Source: Massilia rubra
GTDB lineage: Bacteria > Pseudomonadota > Gammaproteobacteria > Burkholderiales > Burkholderiaceae_D
Reading direction: 5' to 3'
Length of the DNA stretch: 64,000 nt
Assembly: GCF_011682065.1 (NCBI RefSeq)
Contig: NZ_VUYU01000033.1
Span: 1 to 64,000 of the forward strand
The notes below the pieces were generated by a model. The model made no database searches, was not told the origin of the DNA, and worked only from the letters and a program-made list of their open reading frames with translations. Of this stretch, positions 8,409 through 16,003 are shown one piece after another. A program made the position numbers and the translations under genes. The first letter of the stretch is position 1; each line of letters starts with the position of its first letter.

Positions 8409-10715
8409 ATGAGCGTTCATTTATTCGGCATCCGCCACCACGGTCCGGGCTGCGCGCGCAGCCTGGCGCAAGCCCTGCAGGCGCTGCAACCGGACTGCAT
8501 CTTGATCGAAGGCCCGCCCGAGGCCGACGAGCTGATCGCCTTTGCCGCCGATCCGGCCATCAAGCCGCCGGTCGCGCTGCTGGTCTACGTGCCGGCCACG
8601 CCGCAGCGCGCCGTGTTTTACCCATTCGCCGAGTTCTCGCCGGAATGGCAAGCCATGCGCTACGCCACCGCCAACGGCGTGCCGGTGCGCTTTTGCGACT
8701 TGCCGCAGACGCATCGTTTGGCCGAAGAGGAAGTTGCCGGGGCCGCTACAGCCGGGACCGGCGAGGATGAGGACAAGGACGAGGGCGCGCAAGCGCCGCC
8801 CGACACCGGGACCGGGACCGACACCGACACCGACGCGCTGCACCAGGACCCGCTGCACTGGCTCGCCCAGGCCGCCGGTTTCTCGGACACCGACACCTGG
8901 TGGGAGCACCTGGTCGAGCAGCGCACCGACAGCCTCGACCTGTTCGCCGCCATCGCCGAAATGATGACCACGGTGCGCACCGACATCGCCGCCCCGCCCG
9001 ATCTGCGCGAGCAGCAGCGCGAAGCATGGATGCGCAACGCCATCCGCCTGGCCGAAAAACAGGGCCACCAGCGCATCGCCGTGGTCTGCGGCGCCTACCA
9101 CGTGCCGGCGCTGGCTAGCATGCCGTCCGCTAAGAGCGACAACGACTTGCTCAAGGGCTTGCCCAAGGTAAAACTGGCCGCGACCTGGACCCCATGGAGC
9201 TATGGCCGCCTGGCGTTTCGCAGCGGCTACGGAGCGGGGGTCAGCGCGCCCGGCTGGTACCATCATATGTGGAACCACCCGGCCCAGGCCAGCCTGTACT
9301 GGCTGACCGACGTCGCCATTTTGCTGCGCAAGCACGACCTTGATGCGTCCTCGGCCAGCATCATCGAAGCGGTACGCCTGGCCGATACGCTGGCGGCGAT
9401 GCGCGAACGCCCCCGTCCGGGCCTGAGCGAGTTGCAGGAAGCGGTACGCGCCGTGTTTTGCTACGACAGCGACGCCCCGCTGCGCCTGATCCACGACGCC
9501 CTGCTGATCAACGACCGCCTGGGCGAGGTGCCTGAAGGCGTGCCCACCCTGCCGCTGTCGCAGGATGTGCAGACCCAGCAAAAACGTCTGCGCCTGCCGG
9601 TCAAGGCCGATCACAGCCAGCTCGAACTCGACCTGCGCCAGCCGGCGCACCTGGAAAAAAGCGTGTTGCTGCACCGCCTGGCGCTGCTCGGGGTCGAATG
9701 GGGCCGCGCCGAAAGGGTGACCGGCAAGTCCGGCACCTTCCACGAATGGTGGCGCCTGGCGTGGGAGCCGGAATTTGCGATTCGCCTGATCGAAGCGAAC
9801 GTCTGGGGCGGCACCGTGGAAGCGGCCGCCACCGGCAAGGCGGTCAGCCAGGCCAATGAAGCCACCACCCTGCCCGAGCTGACCGCCCTGATCGAACAGG
9901 TGCTGCTGGCCGACCTGCCGCAGGCGGTCGACTTGCTGATGCGGCGCATCCAGGAAGTGGGCGCGTTGACGCCCGATGTCGGCTTCATGCTGGCGGCCTT
10001 GCCGCCGCTGGCGGGCGTACTGCGCTACGGCAGCGTGCGCGGCACCGATACCAGCGCCATTGGCCAGGTGGTGGACGGCCTCGTCACGCGCGCCTGCATC
10101 GCCCTGCCCTTCGGCGTGCTGGGCATGGCCGACGAGCCGGCGGCGGTGCTGGTCAAGCAGCTCATCGCCGCCGACCGCGCGATCCGCCTGATCCAGGACC
10201 AAGCACTGCTGGATGCCTGGTTCGACGCGCTCGACCAGGTGGCGGGCAATGAACTGTCGCATCCGCTGATCAGCGGGCGCTGCGCGCGCATTTTGTCGGA
10301 GCAAGGGCATTGGGACCAGGAGCGCACCGCGCGCGCCCTGGCCTTGCGCTGCTCGCACGCCAGCGCGCCGCTGGCCAGCGGCAACTGGCTGGAAGGCTTT
10401 TTGCAGGGTAGCGCAGCCTTGCTGCTGCACAACGACAGCCTGTGGACCCTGGTCAATACCTGGATCAACGGCCTCGATGCGGAGAGCTTCGTCGAACTGC
10501 TGCCGCTGCTGCGCCGCACTTTTGGCGCGTTCGAGGCGCCGGAACGGCGTCAGCTGAGCGAACGCGCCGGCAGCGCCGGGGGCGCGGTCGGCATCGCCGC
10601 GCCAGGCGGCAACATCGATGAAGCGCGCGCCCGGCTGGTGTTGCCGGTGCTCGGCATGATCCTCGGCAGCGCAGTGACATCGGCATCGACAACGGAGGCC
10701 CATCATGGCGCATGA
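8409..10715 (+). CDS. DUF5682 family protein with TraB/Tiki-like motifs
   Basis: A 768-residue cytoplasmic protein that I recognise as DUF5682-like by sequence style and operon context. Its N-terminal 240 residues contain FGIRHHGPG (His10-His11), LIEGPPEADEL (Glu34) and AVVCGAYHVPAL (His231). The order H..., ...EGP..., ...GA-x-H-V-P resembles the TraB/PrgY/Tiki/ChaN-type fold, whose members are putative metal-dependent hydrolases. That assignment is my inference and not established here. Between residues about 115 and 145 there is an acidic Thr-Asp/Gly-Thr low-complexity linker. The C-terminal 500 residues are helical with no known motif. It starts 7 bp after moxR and overlaps the VWA gene by 11 bp. 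Confidence 0.8.
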   Translation: MSVHLFGIRHHGPGCARSLAQALQALQPDCILIEGPPEADELIAFAADPAIKPPVALLVYVPATPQRAVFYPFAEFSPEWQAMRYATANGVPVRFCDLPQTHRLAEEEVAGAATAGTGEDEDKDEGAQAPPDTGTGTDTDTDALHQDPLHWLAQAAGFSDTDTWWEHLVEQRTDSLDLFAAIAEMMTTVRTDIAAPPDLREQQREAWMRNAIRLAEKQGHQRIAVVCGAYHVPALASMPSAKSDNDLLKGLPKVKLAATWTPWSYGRLAFRSGYGAGVSAPGWYHHMWNHPAQASLYWLTDVAILLRKHDLDASSASIIEAVRLADTLAAMRERPRPGLSELQEAVRAVFCYDSDAPLRLIHDALLINDRLGEVPEGVPTLPLSQDVQTQQKRLRLPVKADHSQLELDLRQPAHLEKSVLLHRLALLGVEWGRAERVTGKSGTFHEWWRLAWEPEFAIRLIEANVWGGTVEAAATGKAVSQANEATTLPELTALIEQVLLADLPQAVDLLMRRIQEVGALTPDVGFMLAALPPLAGVLRYGSVRGTDTSAIGQVVDGLVTRACIALPFGVLGMADEPAAVLVKQLIAADRAIRLIQDQALLDAWFDALDQVAGNELSHPLISGRCARILSEQGHWDQERTARALALRCSHASAPLASGNWLEGFLQGSAALLLHNDSLWTLVNTWINGLDAESFVELLPLLRRTFGAFEAPERRQLSERAGSAGGAVGIAAPGGNIDEARARLVLPVLGMILGSAVTSASTTEAHHGA

Positions 10716-11862
10716 CATCACCCCGCAGGAACAAACGCGCCGCTGGCGCATGGTATTGGGCAGCGAGCCGGGCCAGCCGGAAGTCTCGCTCGGCGTGGAC
10801 GACCTGGCCATGGACCGGGCGCTGTCGGCCCTGTACAACCCGCCGTCGGGACGCGGCGCCGGGCTCGGGGCGTCGGCGCCGAACGTATCGCGCTGGCTGG
10901 GCGACATCCGCCAGTATTTTCCATCGAGCGTGGTGCAGGTGATGCAGAAAGATGCGCTGGAGCGGCTGGGACTGGAGCAAATGCTGCTGGAACCCGAGAT
11001 GCTCAAGGCGGTCGAGCCGGACGTGCACCTGGTCGCCACCCTGCTCAGTTTGAACAAGGTGATGCCGAACAAGACCAAGGAAACCGCGCGCATGGTGGTG
11101 CGGCAAGTGGTGGAAGAACTCGAGCGCAGGCTGGCCAGTCCGTTCCGGCAAGCGGTGACGGGGAGTTTGAACCGGGCCACGCGCAACCGTCGCCCGCGCC
11201 ATCACGAAATCGACTGGCTGCGCACGATCCGCGCCAATTTGCGGCATTACCAGCCCGAGTACCGGACCATTATTCCGGAAACGCGGATCGGGTTCGGGCG
11301 CAAGGGGCAATCGCTGCGCGATATCGTGCTGTGCATCGACCAGAGCGGATCGATGGCGCCGTCGGTGGTGTACGCCAGCGTGTTCGCGGCGGTGCTGGCC
11401 ACGATCAAGGCGGTCAGCACGCAGGTGGTGGTGTTCGATACGGCGGTGATCGACCTCACGCCGCTGCTGGCCGATCCGGTCGATGTGCTGTTCGGTACGC
11501 AGCTGGGTGGCGGGACGGATATTAATCGGGCGCTCGGGTATTGCCAGGGTTTGATCTCACGGCCGACCGATACCATTTTCGTGCTGATCAGCGATTTGTA
11601 CGAGGGTGGGAATAATAACGAGATGCGCAGGCGCGCGGCGGCGCTGGTGGCGGCCGGGGTGCAGGTCATTGTGCTGCTGGCGCTCGACGATAACGGGGCG
11701 CCAAGTTATGACCACGCGAATGCGGCGTATTTTGCCGCGCTGGGGGCGCCGTGTTTTGCGTGTACGCCGGATTTGTTCCCGGAGCTGATGGCGGCGGCGA
11801 TCAAGCGCAGTGACTTGGGACAGTGGGCGGCCGAAGTGGGAATTGTGGGAGTGAAGCCGTAA
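10705..11862 (+). CDS. VWA domain protein, CoxE-like
   Basis: A 385-residue protein whose C-terminal half (about residues 205-380) is a von Willebrand factor A domain with a complete MIDAS metal site: Asp212-x-Ser214-x-Ser216 in CIDQSGSM, the Thr of GGGTDIN, and the Asp of ISDLYEGG. The N-terminal half is helical, as in CoxE-like partners of MoxR ATPases. It is the last gene of the operon, overlapping DUF5682 by 11 bp, with a GGAGG-type Shine-Dalgarno inside the end of that gene. It probably binds client proteins and couples them to the MoxR ATPase. A REP-type inverted repeat begins 2 bp after its stop codon. Confidence 0.88.
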   Translation: MAHDITPQEQTRRWRMVLGSEPGQPEVSLGVDDLAMDRALSALYNPPSGRGAGLGASAPNVSRWLGDIRQYFPSSVVQVMQKDALERLGLEQMLLEPEMLKAVEPDVHLVATLLSLNKVMPNKTKETARMVVRQVVEELERRLASPFRQAVTGSLNRATRNRRPRHHEIDWLRTIRANLRHYQPEYRTIIPETRIGFGRKGQSLRDIVLCIDQSGSMAPSVVYASVFAAVLATIKAVSTQVVVFDTAVIDLTPLLADPVDVLFGTQLGGGTDINRALGYCQGLISRPTDTIFVLISDLYEGGNNNEMRRRAAALVAAGVQVIVLLALDDNGAPSYDHANAAYFAALGAPCFACTPDLFPELMAAAIKRSDLGQWAAEVGIVGVKP

Positions 11863-11863
11863 T

Positions 11864-11948
11864 CGTCGTTCCCGCGCAGGCGGGAACCCAAGTTTCGTGC
11901 TCACCGAGTGCGCTAAATACTTGGGTTCCCGCCTGCGCGGGAACGACG
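11864..11948. repeat. REP-type inverted-repeat pair, copy 1
   Basis: Two inverted arms of about 29 bp (CGTCGTTCCCGCGCAGGCGG... and its complement) face each other around a spacer of about 27 bp. Each arm contains its own small palindrome, TTCCCGC-GCAG-GCGGGAA. It starts 2 bp after the VWA stop codon and lies between convergent genes, so it may also act as a bidirectional transcript end. Related pairs occur at 39580 and 44697. Confidence 0.9.
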
Positions 11949-12011
11949 GTGACGGCAATGCCAGGAAGTCGTTTCGGGCAATGCCAGAAACGACGGATCG
12001 CGGGTTGGCGC

Positions 12012-13211
12012 CTACGGCGCGATCGAATTCGCCTCATACGCACCGATATCGAGCACGCCGGTTACCGGGCGGCCGACCCAGAACGCCACATGCTTGTACT
12101 GCGCCACCGGCTTGAGCACATAGCCACTGGCCGACACGCCCGGATCGCTCCCGGCATTGACCACCAGCGGCGACGGCGTCGGCCGCAAATCATACGTCGC
12201 CCGGTTCACGAACCCTGGCGCCACCGAGCGGTAATTGGTCTTGGCCACCGTACTGACCTGCGAACTCAAGGTTCCGATCCCCGAAAAGATATTATTCTGC
12301 AGCAGAACCGGCTTGGTCACGCCCGCGCCCACCATCACGAACACGCCGCGCGCGGTATCATCGTTGAGGAAGGTGTTATTGACCACATACAGATCATGCC
12401 CTGCGTTGGACGCCCCCTCTTCTCCATACGCCAGCATGGCCCCGTTTTGATTGGCCGCCGGCTGCTGGATCACATTCCCGATCACGTACGAGGTACCGGC
12501 ATTCGGCAAGTCGATCTCGTAACTCGGCTGGCCGGCCGCGGTCGAACCGGTTTCGCCCGGGCGCAGGCTGGAAAAGCGGTTATACAGAATATAGTTGGTC
12601 AGCGCGCGCGACTTGAGGTTATGCCCCACATTGGCGTCATGCGAAAAATTGCGGCGGAACATCAGGCTGCGCACCGTGCCGATATACAGGTTGTGGGTCT
12701 GCCCGGTCCCGTAACCATTGCGTCCGAATTCGGTGCCTTCGATAAGCACATCGCTGGCCGCATTCGCGCCGCTGAGAATGCCGTTTTCGTTATCGTGCAG
12801 GAAGCTGTTGAGCAAGGTAAAGCCCGCGCCCTCCAGACGCAAGGCTGCGCCGTTTCGGTCAGGCACCTTGGCCCCGTACATCTCCACGTTGGCGATCAGC
12901 ACGTTGTTGCCGACCACCACCCAGATTGCTTTCCCCATCGCATTCTTGCCTGCGGCATCGATTTTCGGACGACCGTTCACGCCCCGGATGGTGAAGTTGC
13001 TGGCATAAATGCCGCACACGTCGCCGCTGTAGACCACGCCACCTTCGATCTCGACGGTGTCGCCATTCTTCGCCGCGGCAATCGCGGCGCAGGGTTTGGC
13101 GTAGGTCTTGCCCGGTCCGACCGACAGCAGCGCCGCCGAGGCGGACGCCTGTACGCCGAATACCGCCACCGCCGACACGCAAGCCGTGCGCAGAATAGTT
13201 TTGTTAATCAT
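12012..13211 (-). CDS. Secreted right-handed beta-helix protein
   Basis: A 399-residue exported protein with a Sec signal peptide (residues 1 to about 26, MINKTILRTACVSAVAVFG... ending ASASA). The mature part is rich in short Asn/Val/Ile/Gly strands such as NFTIRGVNG, NVLIANVEMYGA, LLNSFLHDNENGI and LYVVNNTFLND, the pattern of parallel beta-helix (pectate-lyase-like) repeats. The family acts on polysaccharides or serves as surface adhesin; no catalytic set can be identified here. The start at 13211 was chosen because AGGAGA precedes it and the signal peptide begins there; the longer frame to 13289 is unlikely. It stands alone. Confidence 0.8.
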   Translation of the reverse strand: MINKTILRTACVSAVAVFGVQASASAALLSVGPGKTYAKPCAAIAAAKNGDTVEIEGGVVYSGDVCGIYASNFTIRGVNGRPKIDAAGKNAMGKAIWVVVGNNVLIANVEMYGAKVPDRNGAALRLEGAGFTLLNSFLHDNENGILSGANAASDVLIEGTEFGRNGYGTGQTHNLYIGTVRSLMFRRNFSHDANVGHNLKSRALTNYILYNRFSSLRPGETGSTAAGQPSYEIDLPNAGTSYVIGNVIQQPAANQNGAMLAYGEEGASNAGHDLYVVNNTFLNDDTARGVFVMVGAGVTKPVLLQNNIFSGIGTLSSQVSTVAKTNYRSVAPGFVNRATYDLRPTPSPLVVNAGSDPGVSASGYVLKPVAQYKHVAFWVGRPVTGVLDIGAYEANSIAP

Positions 13212-13337
13212 TTTTTTGTCTCCTGGGAGCAGGTGGACGCACCAACGCATCTCCTGCGAAAAATCAACTGGGAATATGACCATTGTCAATGCGTCATGCG
13301 GCGTATGGTAACCGCAAGCCGTCGATTCTACGAGGAT

Positions 13338-13367
13338 ATGAGCGGGGCGAGCGCGCCCCAGCGCCGC
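13338..13367 (-). terminator. GC-rich hairpin after the binding-protein gene
   Basis: Directly after the stop of the upstream minus-strand gene, GGGGCG-CGCT-CGCCCC forms a perfect 6-bp stem, with outer GAGC/GCTC pairing. No T-run follows. It could be a weak terminator or an mRNA 3' structure. Confidence 0.35.
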
Positions 13368-14162
13368 TCAGGGCACCTGGACGTTGTAGCGCTTGCCGAG
13401 TTTGCGCAGTTCGCCGCTGTCGACGTAGGCATTGAAGGCGCGGTCGAACCGCGCACGCATGACGTCGTATTCGGGACGCTTGGGGAAGGCAAAGAAGCCG
13501 CGCTGCAGGGAAATGGTGCGCCCGACCGGAAACACTTTGCCTTCCAGCGCCAGCAGTGGAATGACCGGCTCGGTATTACGCACATTGCTGGCAAATAAAT
13601 CCACGCGCCCGTGCGAGAGCATGGTCAGCGCCGACTCGACCGAATTGGTCACGCTGACCGTCAATTGCTCGCGCGCGCCATTGAATTCATCCCCGTAAGC
13701 CCAGCCGTTGATGATCACGATGCGCTTCTCGCGCAAGGACGCGTAGCTGCCGTCCCAGGCAAACGGCGCATTGCTGCGCGAGAAGAACACCATCTGATCC
13801 TGGTAAAACGGACGTTCGGAAAACGCAAACGAGGCCAGCCGTTCAGGCGACTTGTAGGGGCCGACGAGAATATCGGCCTGGCCCTGCGCCACCATCGACT
13901 GCGCGCGCGCCCACGGGTACAGCTCGAAATACACCGGTTGCCCGAGTTCGCCGGCAATGGCGCGGATGATCTCGACCGCCATGCCCGAGAATTCGCCGTT
14001 GGCGCGCTCGTACACCCGCGCGAAATGGGCGCCGACGACCAGCAGTTCGCGCGGACCGGAACGGGCTGTGGCGACCGGCATGGCGAGCGCCGCCGCCGCA
14101 CCGAGCATCAGGGCGCGCCGGGCAATATCGACGGGGGAATCGGAGCGCTTCATGGCAGCCAT
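13368..14162 (-). CDS. Periplasmic solute-binding protein (type II PBP, SBP_bac_3-like)
   Basis: A 264-residue protein with an N-terminal signal (MKRSDSPVDIARRALMLGAAAALAMPVATA) that contains a loose twin-arginine-like stretch. The rest matches amino-acid-type periplasmic binding proteins: LLVVGAHFARVYERANGEFSG, a GMAVEIIRAIAGELG segment, WARAQSMVAQGQADILVGPY, and a C-terminal FNAYVDSGELRKLGKRYNV. Length is typical. There are no adjacent ABC permease or ATPase genes, so it may be an orphan binding protein or a sensor. Starts at 14162 or 14153 are both possible. Confidence 0.82.
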   Translation of the reverse strand: MAAMKRSDSPVDIARRALMLGAAAALAMPVATARSGPRELLVVGAHFARVYERANGEFSGMAVEIIRAIAGELGQPVYFELYPWARAQSMVAQGQADILVGPYKSPERLASFAFSERPFYQDQMVFFSRSNAPFAWDGSYASLREKRIVIINGWAYGDEFNGAREQLTVSVTNSVESALTMLSHGRVDLFASNVRNTEPVIPLLALEGKVFPVGRTISLQRGFFAFPKRPEYDVMRARFDRAFNAYVDSGELRKLGKRYNVQVP

Positions 14163-14210
14163 TGTTCAGACGATAAAACAATTGTACTGCCGCCAGCGCT
14201 CACGGGGGAA

Positions 14211-14606
14211 TTACTTGACGGTCACTTTAATCGACTTGCTCATCGGCGTGCCGTAGGACTGGTGCGCACCGTTGGCAAACTGCATGGTCAGGGTGTATTC
14301 GCCGGGCGCCAGCTTGACCTCGGTCTCGGTCTGGCCTTTGCCGAAGTGCAAGTGCTTGTCGTCGAAGGGAATCGACTCGCCTTCCTTGATGGCGCCGCCG
14401 TTGATGACCAGGTGATGATGGCCGGAATTGGCGACCGGCGCGCCGGCCGGCTTGACATCCATGCCGTCCACGGCGAACTTGACCTTGAACGGGCTTTTGA
14501 CGGTCGCGCCGTCCGCCGGCTCGACGAAGGAGACCGATTGCGCCGACGCGGCGGCGGCGACCAGCAGGGAGGCGGAAAAGACGAGGTGCTTGATGAACGA
14601 TTTCAA
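14211..14606 (-). CDS. DUF4399 domain periplasmic protein
   Basis: A 131-residue exported protein with signal peptide (MKSFIKHLVFSASLLVAAAA, cleavage near ASAQS). The mature part shows the DUF4399 pattern: VSFVEPADGATVKSPFKVKF, the His-rich NSGHHHLVINGG, DDKHLHFGKGQTE, and LAPGEYTLTMQFANGAHQSYG. It is a small beta-sandwich-like domain of unknown function; the clustered His residues suggest metal binding, which is an inference. Transcribed alone on the minus strand between mrp and the binding protein. Confidence 0.85.
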   Translation of the reverse strand: MKSFIKHLVFSASLLVAAAASAQSVSFVEPADGATVKSPFKVKFAVDGMDVKPAGAPVANSGHHHLVINGGAIKEGESIPFDDKHLHFGKGQTETEVKLAPGEYTLTMQFANGAHQSYGTPMSKSIKVTVK

Positions 14607-14704
14607 GTGGATTCCTTTGCGGTTGGTAAGAGGCTTGTTGGCGTGGCGCGGGCCGATGCTTGCCTATTCTGCACGACAGCGCCACGAAAGCGCCACACCT
14701 TAGC

Positions 14705-14724
14705 GCCTATCTCAACAGATAGGC
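14705..14724. terminator. Small hairpin downstream of mrp
   Basis: GCCTATCT-CAAC-AGATAGGC is a perfect 8-bp stem with a 4-nt loop, 17 bp past the mrp stop codon. No T-run follows on the minus strand, so it may be an mRNA end structure rather than a complete intrinsic terminator. Confidence 0.4.
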
Positions 14725-14741
14725 CCAAGTTCGGCAGACTC

Positions 14742-15830
14742 CTAATCGTTTTTAATGACGATGTTGGGGAACTTGCTGGTCATGTCTTTCGCCTTCTCTG
14801 CGATCTTGATAGCAACCTTGCGCGCGATATCCTTGTAGATCTGCGCCACCGGGCCATTTGGCTCGGCCACCACGGTCGGACGGCCCGAATCGGTCTGCTC
14901 GCGGATCGACATGGTCAGCGGCAATGCGCCCAAGAACTCCACCCCGAAGTCGGCGCACATCTTGGCGCCGCCGCCGTGACCGAAAATGGCTTCCGTGTGG
15001 CCACAGTTCGAGCAGATGTGCGTGCTCATGTTTTCCACCACGCCAAGGATCGGAATGCCGACTTTCTCGAACATTTTCAAGCCCTTGCGCGCGTCGAGCA
15101 AGGCGATATCCTGCGGCGTGGTGACGATCACCGCGCCCGTGACCGGCACTTTTTGCGACAGGGTCAGCTGGATGTCGCCGGTGCCTGGCGGCATGTCGAC
15201 GATCAGGTAATCGAGGTCGCGCCAGTTGGTTTGCTCAAGCAACTGTTGCAAGGCTTGCGTGACCATCGGGCCGCGCCACACCATCGGCTCGTCCGGATCG
15301 ATCATGAAACCGATCGACGACACCTGCAAGCCGTGGTTCTCCAGCGGCTCCATGGTCTTGCCGTCCGAGGTTTCCGGGCGGCCGCTAATGCCGAGCATCA
15401 TCGGCTGCGACGGACCATAAATGTCCGCATCGAGCACGCCCACGCTGGCGCCCTCGGCCGCCAGGGCCAGCGCCAGGTTGACCGCCGTGGTCGACTTGCC
15501 CACGCCGCCCTTGCCCGAGGCCACCGCGATGATGTTCTTCACGTTCGGCATGATTTTCAGGCCGCGCTGCACCGTGTGCGAAATAATCTTGACATACACG
15601 TTCGGATTGACCCGCCCCGCGCCCGGCAGCGCCTGCAGGGCGGCCACGATGGCGCTGCGGATGCCGTCGATCTGGCTTTTGGCCGGATAGCCGAGTTCGA
15701 CGTCGAGCGCGATGTCGTTGCCGTCGAGCTTGATATTTTTGATCGCCTTGGAAGAAACGAAATCTTTCTGCGTGTTCGGATCGATAACCGCCGTCAGTGC
15801 ATTCTTGACGTCTTCTACTGTGATGCTCAT
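14742..15830 (-). CDS. apbC: Iron-sulfur cluster carrier protein Mrp/ApbC
   Basis: A 362-residue cytoplasmic P-loop protein that carries and delivers Fe-S clusters. The N-terminal 80 residues form the DUF59/MIP18-type domain; the ParA/MinD-type domain follows with P-loop ASGKGGVGKSTT (Gly106-Ser113 region) and the switch IVDMPPGTGDIQLTLSQ. The cluster-binding Cys pair is HICSNCGH. The start at 15830 has a GGAG upstream and matches the usual MSITVEDV-type N-terminus; the longer frame to 15920 does not. It is divergent from metG, an arrangement also found in enterobacteria. Confidence 0.95.
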   Translation of the reverse strand: MSITVEDVKNALTAVIDPNTQKDFVSSKAIKNIKLDGNDIALDVELGYPAKSQIDGIRSAIVAALQALPGAGRVNPNVYVKIISHTVQRGLKIMPNVKNIIAVASGKGGVGKSTTAVNLALALAAEGASVGVLDADIYGPSQPMMLGISGRPETSDGKTMEPLENHGLQVSSIGFMIDPDEPMVWRGPMVTQALQQLLEQTNWRDLDYLIVDMPPGTGDIQLTLSQKVPVTGAVIVTTPQDIALLDARKGLKMFEKVGIPILGVVENMSTHICSNCGHTEAIFGHGGGAKMCADFGVEFLGALPLTMSIREQTDSGRPTVVAEPNGPVAQIYKDIARKVAIKIAEKAKDMTSKFPNIVIKND

Positions 15831-15886
15831 GTAAATCTCCAAGGAATATGATACCGAAACATGCCGAAGTTTAGCGCAAATCGCCC

Positions 15887-15919
15887 TGCCCGGCCTTGCC
15901 TGAATGGCAAATCCGGGCA
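15887..15919. promoter_or_regulatory. Large interrupted palindrome between mrp and metG
   Basis: TGCCCGG-CC-TTGCC-TGAAT-GGCAA-AT-CCGGGCA: two nested inverted repeats of 7 and 5 bp with a 2/2 internal mismatch and a 5-nt loop, lying 57 bp upstream of the mrp start and 85 bp upstream of metG. It could be an operator in the shared divergent promoter or a cruciform-forming site. No known regulator site matches. Confidence 0.5.
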
Positions 15920-16003
15920 AAGCCCCGTGCGCAGTCGGGTCATCCGCTGGTAAAATGCTCCTCTGTATTTCCTAATAAACTTATTAAAAAGCGCATCTTA
16001 ACC

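Noticed and set aside
8421-11186. A 921-codon open frame on the minus strand opposite DUF5682 and VWA
   Set aside because: High-GC antisense shadow; it shows no domain, while the plus-strand genes show clear motifs and overlapping starts.
11864-11948. REP pair read as a CRISPR or an IS end
   Set aside because: Only two inverted arms, each with an internal palindrome, and no transposase; it matches REP-type units better.
13611-15851. A 746-codon open frame on the plus strand
   Set aside because: It runs across three recognised minus-strand genes and their spacers with no motif of its own.
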